DNA from: Clostridioides difficile_A
GTDB lineage: Bacteria; Bacillota; Clostridia; Peptostreptococcales; Peptostreptococcaceae
Assembly: GCA_945909635.1 (NCBI GenBank)
Contig: OX246690.1
Span: forward strand, 2,232,001 to 2,296,000
Direction of reading: 5' to 3'
Length of the DNA: 64,000 bases
The translations under genes and the position numbers were made by a program. The first letter of the stretch is position 1. Each line of letters begins with the position of its first letter. Shown one piece after another: positions 54,873 to 63,980 of this stretch. The notes under the pieces are model-generated. The model was not told the origin of the DNA, searched no databases, and saw nothing but the letters and a program-made list of their open reading frames with translations.

Positions 54873-55115
54873 TTACATGTATGGTGGTATCTGTTGTTTT
54901 CTTATTATTTCCAATTCTTTAATTTCCAAAGATTTAATTACATTTACTTTGTAGTTTTCTTTAGACTTTATATATAAAACATCTTCTGTCTTTTTACCTT
55001 CAATAAATTTATGAGACCATTCTAATAGCTCATCAAAATTACAAATCTCTTCTTTTAAGAAAGTATCACTTTCGCTAGCAAAATACTTAATTATTATTTT
55101 TGTTACTTCCAACAT
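54873..55115 (-). CDS. Small protein of unknown function
   Basis: An 80-residue soluble protein (MLEVTKIIIKYFASE start) with a predicted strand, an acidic helix, and a PPYM C-terminus. AAGGATG lies upstream of the ATG at 55115. No family recognised. It is a single gene, divergent from bipA. Confidence 0.6.
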   Translation of the reverse strand: MLEVTKIIIKYFASESDTFLKEEICNFDELLEWSHKFIEGKKTEDVLYIKSKENYKVNVIKSLEIKELEIIRKQQIPPYM

Positions 55116-55262
55116 ATATCATCCTTTGCTTTTTATTAATATTTTCATTTATAAATCTATTATTTGTATATAAAAATTTTTTAAACAAAATAAATTTTTA
55201 TATACAAAACTAGCATTTTTGTTCAATTTGAGCTATATTAATACATTTTAATCTATTTCTCC

Positions 55263-55291
55263 TTGTACCTAATAATATATTGTGATATAAT
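55263..55291 (+). promoter_or_regulatory. Promoter of bipA
   Basis: TTGTAC (55263-55268) and TATAAT (55286-55291), 17 bases apart, about 35 bases before the gene. Confidence 0.7.
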
Positions 55292-55325
55292 TAGTAAGTT
55301 ATTTTAATCGAAGGGAGCAACAAAG

Positions 55326-57149
55326 ATGTCACAAAAACATAAAATTATAAATATCGCAGTTATAGCCCACGTTGATGCTGGAAAGTCAACATTGGTTGAT
55401 GCGTTCCTTTCTCAAGGTGGTGTTTTTAGAAAGAACGAAGTAGTCAAAGACTGCGTTATGGACAGTAACGACCTTGAAAAAGAAAGAGGCATAACTATAT
55501 ATTCAAAAAACTGTGCAATAAACTATGAAGATTATAAAATAAATATAGTTGATACTCCAGGACATAGCGACTTTTCTTCTGAAGTTGAGCGTGTTATGAA
55601 AACTGTTGACACAGTTATTTTATTAGTTGATGCTAGTGAAGGCCCAATGCCTCAAACTAGATTCGTTTTACAAAAATCTTTAGAGTTCGGTTTAAAACCA
55701 ATATTATTTATAAACAAGATTGATAAAAAAGACCAAAGAGCGGAAGAAGTAGTTAATGAAGTTTTCGATTTATTTGTCGACTTAAATGCAACAGATGAAC
55801 AATGTGAATTCCCTATAATATATGGTATAGCTAAGCAAGGTATAGCTAAACTTGAAATGGATGATGATAGTGAAGACCTTTCTCCTCTATTTAAAACTAT
55901 TGTAAATCATGTTGAAGCTTATCCGGATTACGACAATGAACCTTTACAGTTCCAAATATCAGCCCTTGCATATGATGATTATGTAGGTAGACTTGGTATA
56001 GGTAGAATTTACAAAGGTACTCTTAAAAGCAATACACAAGTTGCTATATGTAGAGAAGATTCTGTTGTATCTAAAGGAAAAGTATCAAAACTTTCTGTGT
56101 ATGAAGGTTTAAAACAAGTTGAAGTTGATGAAGCTACTAGTGGAGAAATAGTTGTTATAGCTGGTATACCAGATATATCTATAGGAGAAACTCTATGTGA
56201 TTTAGATAATCCACTACCTATGGAAATGATAAGAATAGAAGAACCTACTCTTTCAATGAACTTCTTAGTAAACGACTCTCCATTTGTTGGAAAAAGTGGA
56301 AAGTTTGTTACAACTAGACATTTAAAAGATAGACTTGAAAAAGAACTTGAAGTGAATGTTGGGCTTAAAGTTGAACCTCTTGAAACTACTGATGGATATA
56401 AAGTTTCTGGACGTGGAGAACTTCACTTATCTATACTACTTGAAAATATGAGACGTGAAGGTTATGAAATTGGTGTTTCTAAACCTGAAGTTTTAATGCA
56501 TAAAGAAGATGGAAAATTAATGGAACCAGTAGAAAGAGTTGTTGTAAACTGTCCTGAAGTTTATTCTGGTACTATTATAAACGAATTGAACTTAAGAAAA
56601 GGTATGATGGAATCTATGTCAATAGAAGGAGACTATGTAAAAATAGAATTCTTAGCACCTACTCGTGGTCTTTTAGGATATAGAAGTGAATTTATAAATG
56701 CTACTCGTGGAGAAGGTACTCTAGTTCGTTCATTTGAAAAATTTGAAGAATTCAAAGGAGAAATACCTTCAAGAGGAAATGGTGTTTTAATAGCACAAGG
56801 ACCTGGTGTTACTATGGGTTATTCTCTTAATGCTTTAAGTGATAGAGCTGTAATGTTCGTAGACCCTGGTGTAGAAGTTTATGAAGGTATGATAATCGGT
56901 ATGAATTCTAGAAAAGACGACATGGTAGTCAATCCTTGTAAAAATAAAAAAATGAGTAATGTACGTGCTTCTGGTTCAGATGATGCTATAAAACTATCTC
57001 CACCTAGAATATTTACTCTTGAAGAAGCTCTAGAATTTATAGAAGATGACGAATTAGTTGAAATCACACCTGATTCTATAAGACTTAGAAAAAGATTCTT
57101 AAATGAACATGATAGATTAAGATATAATAAATCTAGACAAGGTAAATAA
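55326..57149 (+). CDS. typA: Ribosome-associated translational GTPase BipA/TypA
   Basis: A 607-residue GTPase that binds the 70S ribosome and assists large-subunit assembly at low temperature or stress. G1 AHVDAGKST (14-22), ERGITI, G3 DTPGHSDF (near 77) and G4 NKID (near 131) are intact. EF-G-like domains III and V follow, and the BipA-specific C-terminal domain is present with ARTRGLLGYRSEF-like LAPTRGLLGYRSEF near 443. GAAGGGAG precedes the start. Monocistronic. Confidence 0.96.
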   Translation: MSQKHKIINIAVIAHVDAGKSTLVDAFLSQGGVFRKNEVVKDCVMDSNDLEKERGITIYSKNCAINYEDYKINIVDTPGHSDFSSEVERVMKTVDTVILLVDASEGPMPQTRFVLQKSLEFGLKPILFINKIDKKDQRAEEVVNEVFDLFVDLNATDEQCEFPIIYGIAKQGIAKLEMDDDSEDLSPLFKTIVNHVEAYPDYDNEPLQFQISALAYDDYVGRLGIGRIYKGTLKSNTQVAICREDSVVSKGKVSKLSVYEGLKQVEVDEATSGEIVVIAGIPDISIGETLCDLDNPLPMEMIRIEEPTLSMNFLVNDSPFVGKSGKFVTTRHLKDRLEKELEVNVGLKVEPLETTDGYKVSGRGELHLSILLENMRREGYEIGVSKPEVLMHKEDGKLMEPVERVVVNCPEVYSGTIINELNLRKGMMESMSIEGDYVKIEFLAPTRGLLGYRSEFINATRGEGTLVRSFEKFEEFKGEIPSRGNGVLIAQGPGVTMGYSLNALSDRAVMFVDPGVEVYEGMIIGMNSRKDDMVVNPCKNKKMSNVRASGSDDAIKLSPPRIFTLEEALEFIEDDELVEITPDSIRLRKRFLNEHDRLRYNKSRQGK

Positions 57150-57172
57150 TATATATTTATCTCTAGTTAATA

Positions 57173-57223
57173 AAATAGCCATACATACTAAAAGATATCT
57201 TTCAGTATATATGGCTATTTTTA
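57173..57223. terminator. Bidirectional terminator between typA and trxB
   Basis: AAAATAGCCATACATACT (57173-57190) pairs with AGTATATATGGCTATTTTT (57205-57223), with one mismatch. Confidence 0.85.
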
Positions 57224-57236
57224 TTTAAAATTTATA

Positions 57237-58145
57237 TTATTCAATATTTATATAATTAGCAGCTTGAACGGCCGCAATTGCTCCATCTGACGCTGCTGTT
57301 ATTATCTGGCGTAAAAATTTAGTTCTACTATCTCCTGCTACATATACACCTTCTACTGATGTTGTACAAGATTCATCTGAAATTATATATCCGCCTTCAT
57401 CCAAGTCAAGAACATTTTCAAACATTTTATTATTAGGTTTAAGACCTATAGCAATAAAAATACCACTAACATCTATTGTTCTTTTCTCTTCAGTCTTTAA
57501 ATTCTTTACTTCTATATTTGATACAGTCTTTTCACCTTCTATTTTTTCTACACCATGATTATAAAGTATCTCAATATTCTTTCTTGCCTTTACAGATTTT
57601 TCTAATACTTCTTCACCTCTAAAACTGTCTCTTCTATGAATTAAGTACACCTTTGTACAGTTGTTAGCCAAAAATAAAGCATCTTCTAAAGCAGTATTTC
57701 CTCCACCTACTATGGCTACTTCTTTATCTTTAAAAAATGCTCCATCGCACGTAGCACAATAAGATACTCCTCTACCTGTAAATTTTTCTTCTCCCTCACA
57801 ACCTAATTTACGTCTTTCAACTCCATTTGCAAGAATAACAGCCTTTGCTTTATGCTCACCTGAAGATGTCTTTACAACCTTTATCTTTCCTTCAAGATTT
57901 ATCTCTTCAACCTCATCAAACTGAATATCAACACCTTGAGCGATAGCTTGATTATATATATTATTAGAAAATTCTACCCCAGAAATCTTTTGAACTGCTG
58001 GATAATTTTCTACTTCAGATGTACTTGCAACTTGACCTCCATAAATACTTTTTTCAAATACTGTGACACTTAATCCTGCTCTCATAGCATAAATTGCTGA
58101 AGTTAAACCTGCTGGTCCAGCACCAATTACAATAATATCTACCAT
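57237..58145 (-). CDS. trxB: Thioredoxin reductase
   Basis: A 302-residue FAD/NADPH oxidoreductase. GAGPAG (8-13) binds FAD, CATC (130-133) is the redox-active disulfide, GGGNTALEDAL (147-157) binds the pyridine nucleotide, and GVYVAGD near the C-terminus contacts FAD. It is slightly shorter than typical TrxB (about 310-320). No thioredoxin gene is adjacent, so a ferredoxin- or other acceptor-dependent role cannot be excluded. Confidence 0.9.
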   Translation of the reverse strand: MVDIIVIGAGPAGLTSAIYAMRAGLSVTVFEKSIYGGQVASTSEVENYPAVQKISGVEFSNNIYNQAIAQGVDIQFDEVEEINLEGKIKVVKTSSGEHKAKAVILANGVERRKLGCEGEEKFTGRGVSYCATCDGAFFKDKEVAIVGGGNTALEDALFLANNCTKVYLIHRRDSFRGEEVLEKSVKARKNIEILYNHGVEKIEGEKTVSNIEVKNLKTEEKRTIDVSGIFIAIGLKPNNKMFENVLDLDEGGYIISDESCTTSVEGVYVAGDSRTKFLRQIITAASDGAIAAVQAANYINIE

Positions 58146-58337
58146 AACATTTTACCTCTCTTTATATTATTATTTCTTATATATTATTCTCATTATTCTT
58201 ATACTTTACTATTATTATCCATATATACTATAAACAAAACATTATTTTTTATTAATGCATAAAAAGTTTAATAAACCTTTATTTCGATATAAGGATTGTT
58301 TTTTATTAGTTAACTTTATTTTACATATATGTAAAAA

Positions 58338-58370
58338 AACTGCAAATAAAAGTAATTTTTATTTACAGTT
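58338..58370 (-). terminator. Terminator of the 37-residue gene
   Basis: AACTGCAAATAAAA pairs with TTTTATTTACAGTT (one mismatch), followed on the minus strand by seven U. Confidence 0.8.
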
Positions 58371-58396
58371 CCTACTCATTTATATAATTTAAAACC

Positions 58397-58510
58397 TTAT
58401 TGGTTATCATTTACAGTGTCTTCTAATATATTGTTTTCTGATATATATGATAGAATTGAAAGTCCATACATAACCAAAACTAATGCTGCTGTTATAAGTA
58501 CTATTCCCAT
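58397..58510 (-). CDS. Small single-pass membrane protein, 37 residues
   Basis: A short frame with ATG at 58510, an AAAGGAGG ribosome binding site, and a stop at 58397. The protein starts MGIVLITAALVLVMYGLSIL, a clear transmembrane helix, followed by an acidic, polar tail. It has its own terminator at 58338-58370. Small one-helix proteins like this often regulate membrane complexes or respond to stress; the partner is not known. Confidence 0.75.
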   Translation of the reverse strand: MGIVLITAALVLVMYGLSILSYISENNILEDTVNDNQ

Positions 58511-58950
58511 ATTTAATACCTCCTTTTGTTTACAGTATACTATTATTATGTGAAATACTTGTGAATTTAATTTGAATATAGCTGTAATTTTATATTAACA
58601 ATTTCTTCAAATTAAATATTCCTAATTATATACTTTTATTAAGTCAATTGTTATTAATAGTTTAAATATTAACATTATTTACTTATATTTATATCATATA
58701 CCATATAATTACATTTTTCAAATTAAAGTTTTGTAAACTTTTTTTGTAATATAGTGTAGTATAAAACTGTAATATTACAGAGATGTAACTGTTCCCTCTT
58801 GATTAGTTATATTAAAAACAGCTTCATTCCTATGAAAACACAAAATCCTAAGAGTTTAAAAACAGTTAAAAAAATATTTTTCTATGACCCAATTTGATTA
58901 CAATTTTTTTACAATTTAAAAAATATTTTTCCCAAATTTTTATATTAATA
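58511..58950. other. Intergenic, nothing recognised
   Basis: About 440 AT-rich bases between the small membrane protein gene and the thrC promoter. I see no gene or conserved RNA here. Confidence 0.5.
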
Positions 58951-58951
58951 C

Positions 58952-58980
58952 TTGACTTTGTCTGTTTTATAATCTAGAAT
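58952..58980 (+). promoter_or_regulatory. Promoter of the thrC-thrB T-box operon
   Basis: TTGACT (58952-58957) and TAGAAT (58975-58980), 17 bases apart, just before the T-box leader. Confidence 0.7.
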
Positions 58981-58989
58981 AATTAATAA

Positions 58990-59258
58990 TATTAAGAATA
59001 TTGAAAGGCTTTGATTAGGAAGAGTAAATCTGAATCGGTTACCAGAGAAGGAAACTATTAGCTGAAATGTTTCCCTAATTAGAAAGATTGAAAACTACCT
59101 ATGAGCTTCTATCTGAAGTTATCTTAATGATTTTAGTAGGAATAGACGTTTTTATTACTTACGTTAAAGTATCAAGTGGATTTTTTTAAATCAATTTGGG
59201 TGGAACCGCGGGAAACAGATTCTCGTCCCTTTTTTAGGGATGAGGGTCTTTTTTTATT
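58990..59258 (+). promoter_or_regulatory. T-box riboswitch, threonine type
   Basis: The leader has the stem I features GGAAGAGTAA and AGAGAAGGAAACT...GCTGAAA, a specifier region AAAACTACCTATGAG holding ACT and ACC (both threonine codons), and the T-box GGGTGGAACCGCG at 59198-59210 (usually GGGTGGTACCGCG). The terminator stem CGTCCCT/AGGGATG with a run of seven T ends at 59257. Uncharged tRNA-Thr would favour the antiterminator and switch on thrC and thrB. Confidence 0.92.
59217..59257 (+). terminator. T-box-controlled terminator
   Basis: GATTCTCGTCCCT and AGGGATGAGGGTC form the stem, followed by TTTTTTT. Confidence 0.85.
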
Positions 59259-59339
59259 ACCTAAATTCAGTTTTTAAAATATTCTGTACTTAACTTAATT
59301 AGCTAATTAAAAATCTAAAATATATGGAGGATTATAGAA

Positions 59340-60821
59340 ATGTATTATTCAAGTACAAGAGGCACCGAAGAAAAAGTAACTGCATCACAAGCAATAATAA
59401 AGGGAATATCAAATGATGGTGGTCTTTATGTCCCAAGTAAATTTCCAAATGTTGAAAATGAACTTATAGATTTAATGAATTTAACGTATTCTCAGATAGC
59501 ATTCTTTGTGCTTAGTAAATTTTTATGTGATTTTACTGAAGATGAGATTAAAGACTGTATAGAAAATGCATATGACGAAAAGTTTGATTGCACTAGTATA
59601 GCTCCATTAAATAAAATAAATGATACTTATTTCTTGGAATTATATCATGGACCAACTTTAGCATTTAAAGATATGGCACTTACTATAATGCCTCATCTTC
59701 TTAAAACATCTATTAAGAAAGATAATTTAGAGAAAGATGTCGTGATTCTTACTGCTACATCTGGAGATACAGGAAAGGCTGCACTTGAGGGATTTAAAGA
59801 TATTGATAAAATAAAGATAATTGTATTCTTCCCAGAAGATGGTGTAAGTGCAGTACAAAAGCTTCAAATGAAGACTCAGACAGGAAAAAATACATATGTA
59901 GTTGGTATAAAAGGAAATTTTGATGATGCACAATCTGGTGTAAAGAAAATTTTCTCTGATAAAGAATTTAATCAAAAATTATTAGATAATAATTATATAC
60001 TATCTTCTGCTAATTCAATTAATATAGGAAGACTTCTTCCACAAGTTGCATATTATTTTTATTCATATATGAAATTAGTTGATAAGGGTGAGATAAAGTT
60101 AAATGATAAAATAAATTTTGTTGTACCAACTGGTAATTTTGGTAATATTTTAGCTGGATATTATGCTAAACAAATGGGACTTCCAATAAACAAATTGATA
60201 TGTGCATCAAACGATAATAATGTTCTTTATGATTTCTTTAAAACTGGTATTTATGATAAAAATAGAACATTAAAATTAACGTCTTCTCCTTCTATGGATA
60301 TATTAATATCTAGTAACTTAGAAAGATTGTTGTTTGAGATATCAAATAGAAACACTGCTATCGTGAATAAACTATTATCTGACCTTAATGATAATGGAGT
60401 CTACAAAATAAATGAAGATATGGAAAAAAATTTATCTTCATTTTATGGAGAATATTCAAATGAAAAAGAAGTTAAAGAAACAATAAATAATGTATTTAAA
60501 AATTATAACTATTTGATAGATACTCATACTGCTGTTGCATACAATTGTTATGAAAAGTACAAAAAAGAAACTTCTGATAACACAAAAACTGTTATTGTAA
60601 GTACTGCAAGTCCATTCAAGTTTTCTGAGGATGTTCTAAAATCTATAGATTGTGATTTTGAGAACCTTGATGACTTCGCTATAATTGATAGATTATCAAG
60701 TATTTCTAAAACAGATATACCAAAACCTATTAAAAATCTTAAGGATGCAGAAATACTACATAAAGATATTTGTGAAAAAGATGAATTAAAACTAGCTATA
60801 AAAAAATTTTTGAAAGTATAG
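59340..60821 (+). CDS. thrC: Threonine synthase
   Basis: A 493-residue PLP enzyme that converts O-phosphohomoserine to threonine. N-terminal YYSSTRGTEEKVTASQAI and NDGGLYVP are typical, the PLP lysine lies in GPTLAFKDMAL near residue 112, and ATSGDTGKAAL near 142 binds the phosphate. TGGAGG precedes the start. It is controlled by the T-box and followed by thrB after 9 bases. Confidence 0.95.
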   Translation: MYYSSTRGTEEKVTASQAIIKGISNDGGLYVPSKFPNVENELIDLMNLTYSQIAFFVLSKFLCDFTEDEIKDCIENAYDEKFDCTSIAPLNKINDTYFLELYHGPTLAFKDMALTIMPHLLKTSIKKDNLEKDVVILTATSGDTGKAALEGFKDIDKIKIIVFFPEDGVSAVQKLQMKTQTGKNTYVVGIKGNFDDAQSGVKKIFSDKEFNQKLLDNNYILSSANSINIGRLLPQVAYYFYSYMKLVDKGEIKLNDKINFVVPTGNFGNILAGYYAKQMGLPINKLICASNDNNVLYDFFKTGIYDKNRTLKLTSSPSMDILISSNLERLLFEISNRNTAIVNKLLSDLNDNGVYKINEDMEKNLSSFYGEYSNEKEVKETINNVFKNYNYLIDTHTAVAYNCYEKYKKETSDNTKTVIVSTASPFKFSEDVLKSIDCDFENLDDFAIIDRLSSISKTDIPKPIKNLKDAEILHKDICEKDELKLAIKKFLKV

Positions 60822-60830
60822 GTGATTATT

Positions 60831-61724
60831 ATGTTAGAGATTATAGTACCTGCAACAAGTGCTAATATAGGTCCAGGGTTTGATTGTCTTGGAATTGCAT
60901 TAAATATATATAATAAATTTTATATTGAAGAAATTGAAAATGGTCTTGAAATAGAAGGCTGTGAAGATGCCTATAAAAACGAAAATAATTTGGTTTATAC
61001 ATCTATGAAGTACTTTTTTGATAGAGTTAAGCCAGACAAAATACCTACTGGCATCAAAATAAAAATTCAAAGTGAAGTCCCTATATGTAGAGGTCTTGGT
61101 AGTAGTGCATCTTGCATAGTAGCTGGTGTTATAGCTGCAAATGCTCTATCAAATGCTAATTTGGATAAATGCCAGTTGTTAAATATAGCATCAGAAATAG
61201 AAGGGCATCCAGATAATGTTGCCCCTGCTATTTTAGGAAATATGATTGTCTCTGTGACTGATAATGATAACATACACTATGATATTATAGAAATTCCTAA
61301 CGAACTTAAATTTTGTGCAATGATACCTAATTTTAAGTTATCAACTGAAAAAGCTAGAGGTGTTTTACCAAAAGAAATACCTTATTCTGATGGTGTATTT
61401 AATGTCAGTAGGGTTGCATTACTTGTATCAGCTCTACTAAACAAAAACTTTGACCTTCTTAAAGTGGCTTGTCAGGATAAATTACATCAAGATTATAGAG
61501 GAACTCTAATTGAAAACTACAGTGATATTGTTGAAAAATCTGAGCAATTAAATAGTATTGGAGTCTTTTTAAGTGGAGCTGGGCCTACTATAATGTCTTT
61601 AATACAAGAAAATGATGATAATTTTGTAGATAATATGAAAGACTACCTATCAAAATTAAAATCTGATTGGCAAATAAAAGAGTTATGTTGTGATTCTAAT
61701 GGAGCTGTTTTAAATATTATATAA
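60831..61724 (+). CDS. thrB: Homoserine kinase
   Basis: A 297-residue GHMP kinase that makes O-phosphohomoserine, the thrC substrate. VPATSANIGPGFDCLG at the N-terminus and the ATP-binding VPICRGLGSSASCIVAG near residue 85 are diagnostic, along with FLSGAGPTI near 245. The start at 60831 follows AGGTGA; the upstream GTG at 60822 is in the ribosome binding site. The hom gene is not adjacent. Confidence 0.94.
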   Translation: MLEIIVPATSANIGPGFDCLGIALNIYNKFYIEEIENGLEIEGCEDAYKNENNLVYTSMKYFFDRVKPDKIPTGIKIKIQSEVPICRGLGSSASCIVAGVIAANALSNANLDKCQLLNIASEIEGHPDNVAPAILGNMIVSVTDNDNIHYDIIEIPNELKFCAMIPNFKLSTEKARGVLPKEIPYSDGVFNVSRVALLVSALLNKNFDLLKVACQDKLHQDYRGTLIENYSDIVEKSEQLNSIGVFLSGAGPTIMSLIQENDDNFVDNMKDYLSKLKSDWQIKELCCDSNGAVLNII

Positions 61725-61784
61725 TTATCATCTCATCTATAAAATATAACTACTCTTTTATTATAATTTGTAGTATAATAATTA

Positions 61785-61821
61785 GGACTAGGTAATAATA
61801 TTAAGTATTATAATCTAGTTC
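61785..61821 (+). terminator. Probable terminator of the thrCB operon
   Basis: A stem of about 16 pairs (61785-61800 with 61806-61821) has one mismatch and two wobbles, followed by TTT. The short uridine run makes it weaker than others in the window. Confidence 0.6.
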
Positions 61822-61853
61822 TTTAAACATGTTTACATTAAGGAGGGATTATC

Positions 61854-62909
61854 ATAAAAGAGTTAATAATTAGAGATTTAGTTGCAAAAGTTCCTATAAT
61901 TCAAGGTGGAATGGGCGTTGGTATATCTAGATCATCATTGGCTGGTGCAGTTGCTAAGCTTGGTGGTGTTGGTGTAATTTCTGGGGTTCAAATTGGATAT
62001 GATGAGGAAGATTTTGAAACTAACACTATAAATGCAAATTTAAGAGCTATAAAAAAACATATTTCTAAAGCTAAAGAAATTTCAAATGGTGGTATTATTG
62101 GTATTAATTTCATGGTAGCTATGAAAGAATATGAAACATACGTAAAGGAAGCGGTTAAAGCTGGCGTAGACCTTATAATATCTGGAGCTGGATTACCTAA
62201 TAAGTTACCATCATTGGTAAAAGGAAGTAATGTAAAAATAGCTCCTATCGTTTCAACTGCAAAAGCTGCTAATGTAATTTTAAAGATGTGGGATAGAAAA
62301 GAAAAAACTACGGCTGACTTAATAGTTGTTGAAGGTCCAAAAGCTGGTGGTCACCTTGGATACTCTAATGAGGAACTTGATAACATAGATTCTATAGACT
62401 ATGATAAGGAATTTGTTGAAATCTTAAAGGTTGCAAATACTTATGGAGAAAAATTTGGCAGAAACATTCCAGTTGTTGCTGCTGGTGGTATAACATCAAG
62501 TAGCGATGTTAAAAAATATATAGACATGGGAGCAAGTGGTGTACAAGTTGGTACAAGATTTGTTGCTACTTATGAATGTGATGCACATGAGAACTTTAAA
62601 ATGGCATACATAAATGCTAGTGAAGACGATGTTCATATAGTTAAAAGCCCTGTAGGTCTTCCTGGACGTGCTATAAGAAATAAATTTATAGAAGAAGTTA
62701 AAATAACTCGTCCAGAAATAACAAAATGTTACAATTGCTTGATTCCTTGCAATCCAAAAGAAACTCCTTACTGTATTTCTCAAGCTTTAATCAATGCAGT
62801 TAAAGGAGATGTTGAAAATTCACTTTTATTTTGTGGAAATGATGCATATAAGATTGACAAGTTAAGTAGTGTTGAAGATGTTATCAATGAATTGATTTCT
62901 GAGTTGTAA
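61854..62909 (+). CDS. Nitronate monooxygenase / enoyl-ACP reductase-like FMN protein with a probable ATA start
   Basis: A 351-residue FMN-dependent TIM barrel of the 2-nitropropane dioxygenase/FabK family. VPIIQGGMGVGIS forms the first strand, VEGPKAGGHLG the FMN-binding loop, and VVAAGGI and GASGVQVGTRF the phosphate-binding strands. The C-terminus has CYNCLIPC. No ATG, GTG or TTG lies between an in-frame stop at 61839 and the internal ATG at 61911, which would delete the first strand. AGGAGGG (61841-61847) is spaced for ATA at 61854, giving IKELIIRDLVAKVPII. Homologues normally begin MKEL, so ATG appears mutated to ATA. Physiological substrate unknown. Confidence 0.8.
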   Translation: MKELIIRDLVAKVPIIQGGMGVGISRSSLAGAVAKLGGVGVISGVQIGYDEEDFETNTINANLRAIKKHISKAKEISNGGIIGINFMVAMKEYETYVKEAVKAGVDLIISGAGLPNKLPSLVKGSNVKIAPIVSTAKAANVILKMWDRKEKTTADLIVVEGPKAGGHLGYSNEELDNIDSIDYDKEFVEILKVANTYGEKFGRNIPVVAAGGITSSSDVKKYIDMGASGVQVGTRFVATYECDAHENFKMAYINASEDDVHIVKSPVGLPGRAIRNKFIEEVKITRPEITKCYNCLIPCNPKETPYCISQALINAVKGDVENSLLFCGNDAYKIDKLSSVEDVINELISEL

Positions 62910-62922
62910 TTTGAAATTTTAT

Positions 62923-62988
62923 AAAGCTAAGGAGTTTATATATGTTATCGATTAATCTTTGTTAACATATTTACTTCCTTAGCTTTTT
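62923..62988 (+). terminator. Terminator after the nitronate monooxygenase-like gene
   Basis: AAAGCTAAGGA pairs with TCCTTAGCTTT, with a long loop containing a further GTTA/TAAC pairing, followed by six T. Confidence 0.8.
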
Positions 62989-63059
62989 TATATGTTTTTA
63001 TATATCAATATATTTTTTGCAAATCTCCTATTCAACTCAATTTAATAGTAGTCTTATAT

Positions 63060-63572
63060 TTAATCTTCTTTTACAAGAACATTAGTTATTTCAGCTATAT
63101 ATAAAGTGTGGTAATCCTTTTGTGGATACCATCTTCCATCTATACCTTCAGCAATAAAACATTGAGGCTCTATTTTCTGACTATACATCTTTTTACATAT
63201 AATAGCCATCTTTGCTTCTTTAAAATAAGGTGTCTCATTTAAGTGTTCTATATTAAATCCAATTTGTGATATCTTATCCTCTTCTCTACCAGATACTTTA
63301 CCACAATATGAAAGCTCTTTACGGAAATCTTCATCAAAAAAAGTAAGAGAAAATTTATCTGTATTATCTATAAACTCCTTAGTATAACGTTGTGGTCTTA
63401 TTACTACAAAGGCAACATCTTTTCCCCACATAACTCCAAGACCTCCCCAACTAGCAGTCATGGTATTTACTTTGCCTTCTTTTTCTGCTGTTATAAGTGT
63501 CCAGTCTTTCCCTATCAATCCAAATGGATTATTTTTAATATCTTCTGCTACAATTTCTTTAAATTCACTCAT
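63060..63572 (-). CDS. Flavin reductase-like FMN-binding protein (flavoredoxin family)
   Basis: A 170-residue protein of the flavin reductase domain family. WTLITAEKEGKVNTMTASWGGLGVMWGKDVAFVVIRPQRYT covers the FMN-binding core, in order with FSLTFFDE and LSYCGKVSGREEDK. Its length matches small flavoredoxins that bind FMN and move electrons. AGAGG lies about 11 bases before the start. Partner unknown. Confidence 0.85.
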   Translation of the reverse strand: MSEFKEIVAEDIKNNPFGLIGKDWTLITAEKEGKVNTMTASWGGLGVMWGKDVAFVVIRPQRYTKEFIDNTDKFSLTFFDEDFRKELSYCGKVSGREEDKISQIGFNIEHLNETPYFKEAKMAIICKKMYSQKIEPQCFIAEGIDGRWYPQKDYHTLYIAEITNVLVKED

Positions 63573-63915
63573 ATCTCAATAACCTCTCATTCTCTTATAT
63601 TTATGGTACTCTTATTTTCGTTACAAATTATAAATAAAATTTACTTTTGAAAATAAAATACCTTATTTTAAATATATTATTGTAAATAAGTAAATATATA
63701 AACACACACTTATTTTTTTAATATATTTAATATTTTCACTCAGAATATATATATTCTTTATTTAAGTTAAATATAACTGTTGTATTTAACATGTAAATTG
63801 TGGTAAAAATATTATTTAATCAAATCAAAACTTGATTTATATACCTGGAAAAGGTATTATATTAAAGAGTGCTTAAAATACGAATTTAGTATATAGGTAT
63901 ATAAAATAATAAATA
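63573..63915. other. Intergenic, no gene recognised
   Basis: AT-rich sequence leading to the structured element at the right edge. Nothing specific is seen. Confidence 0.5.
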
Positions 63916-63917
63916 AG

Positions 63918-63980
63918 GAGAGTGATGGGCAATGGATACTAGTCCGTTGCGGAGAGAATTTTTTACAATCTCATCACTTA
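63918..63980 (+). other. Unidentified structured element at the right edge
   Basis: AGTGATG (63921-63927) pairs with CATCACT (63972-63978) and encloses an 8-bp hairpin GCAATGGA/TCCGTTGC (63929-63936 with 63943-63950) and a possible small third stem. It also holds a potential 19-codon frame from the ATG at 63932 with a GGAGAG ahead of it. It may be a leader RNA of a gene outside the window. I cannot assign it to a known riboswitch class. Confidence 0.5.
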
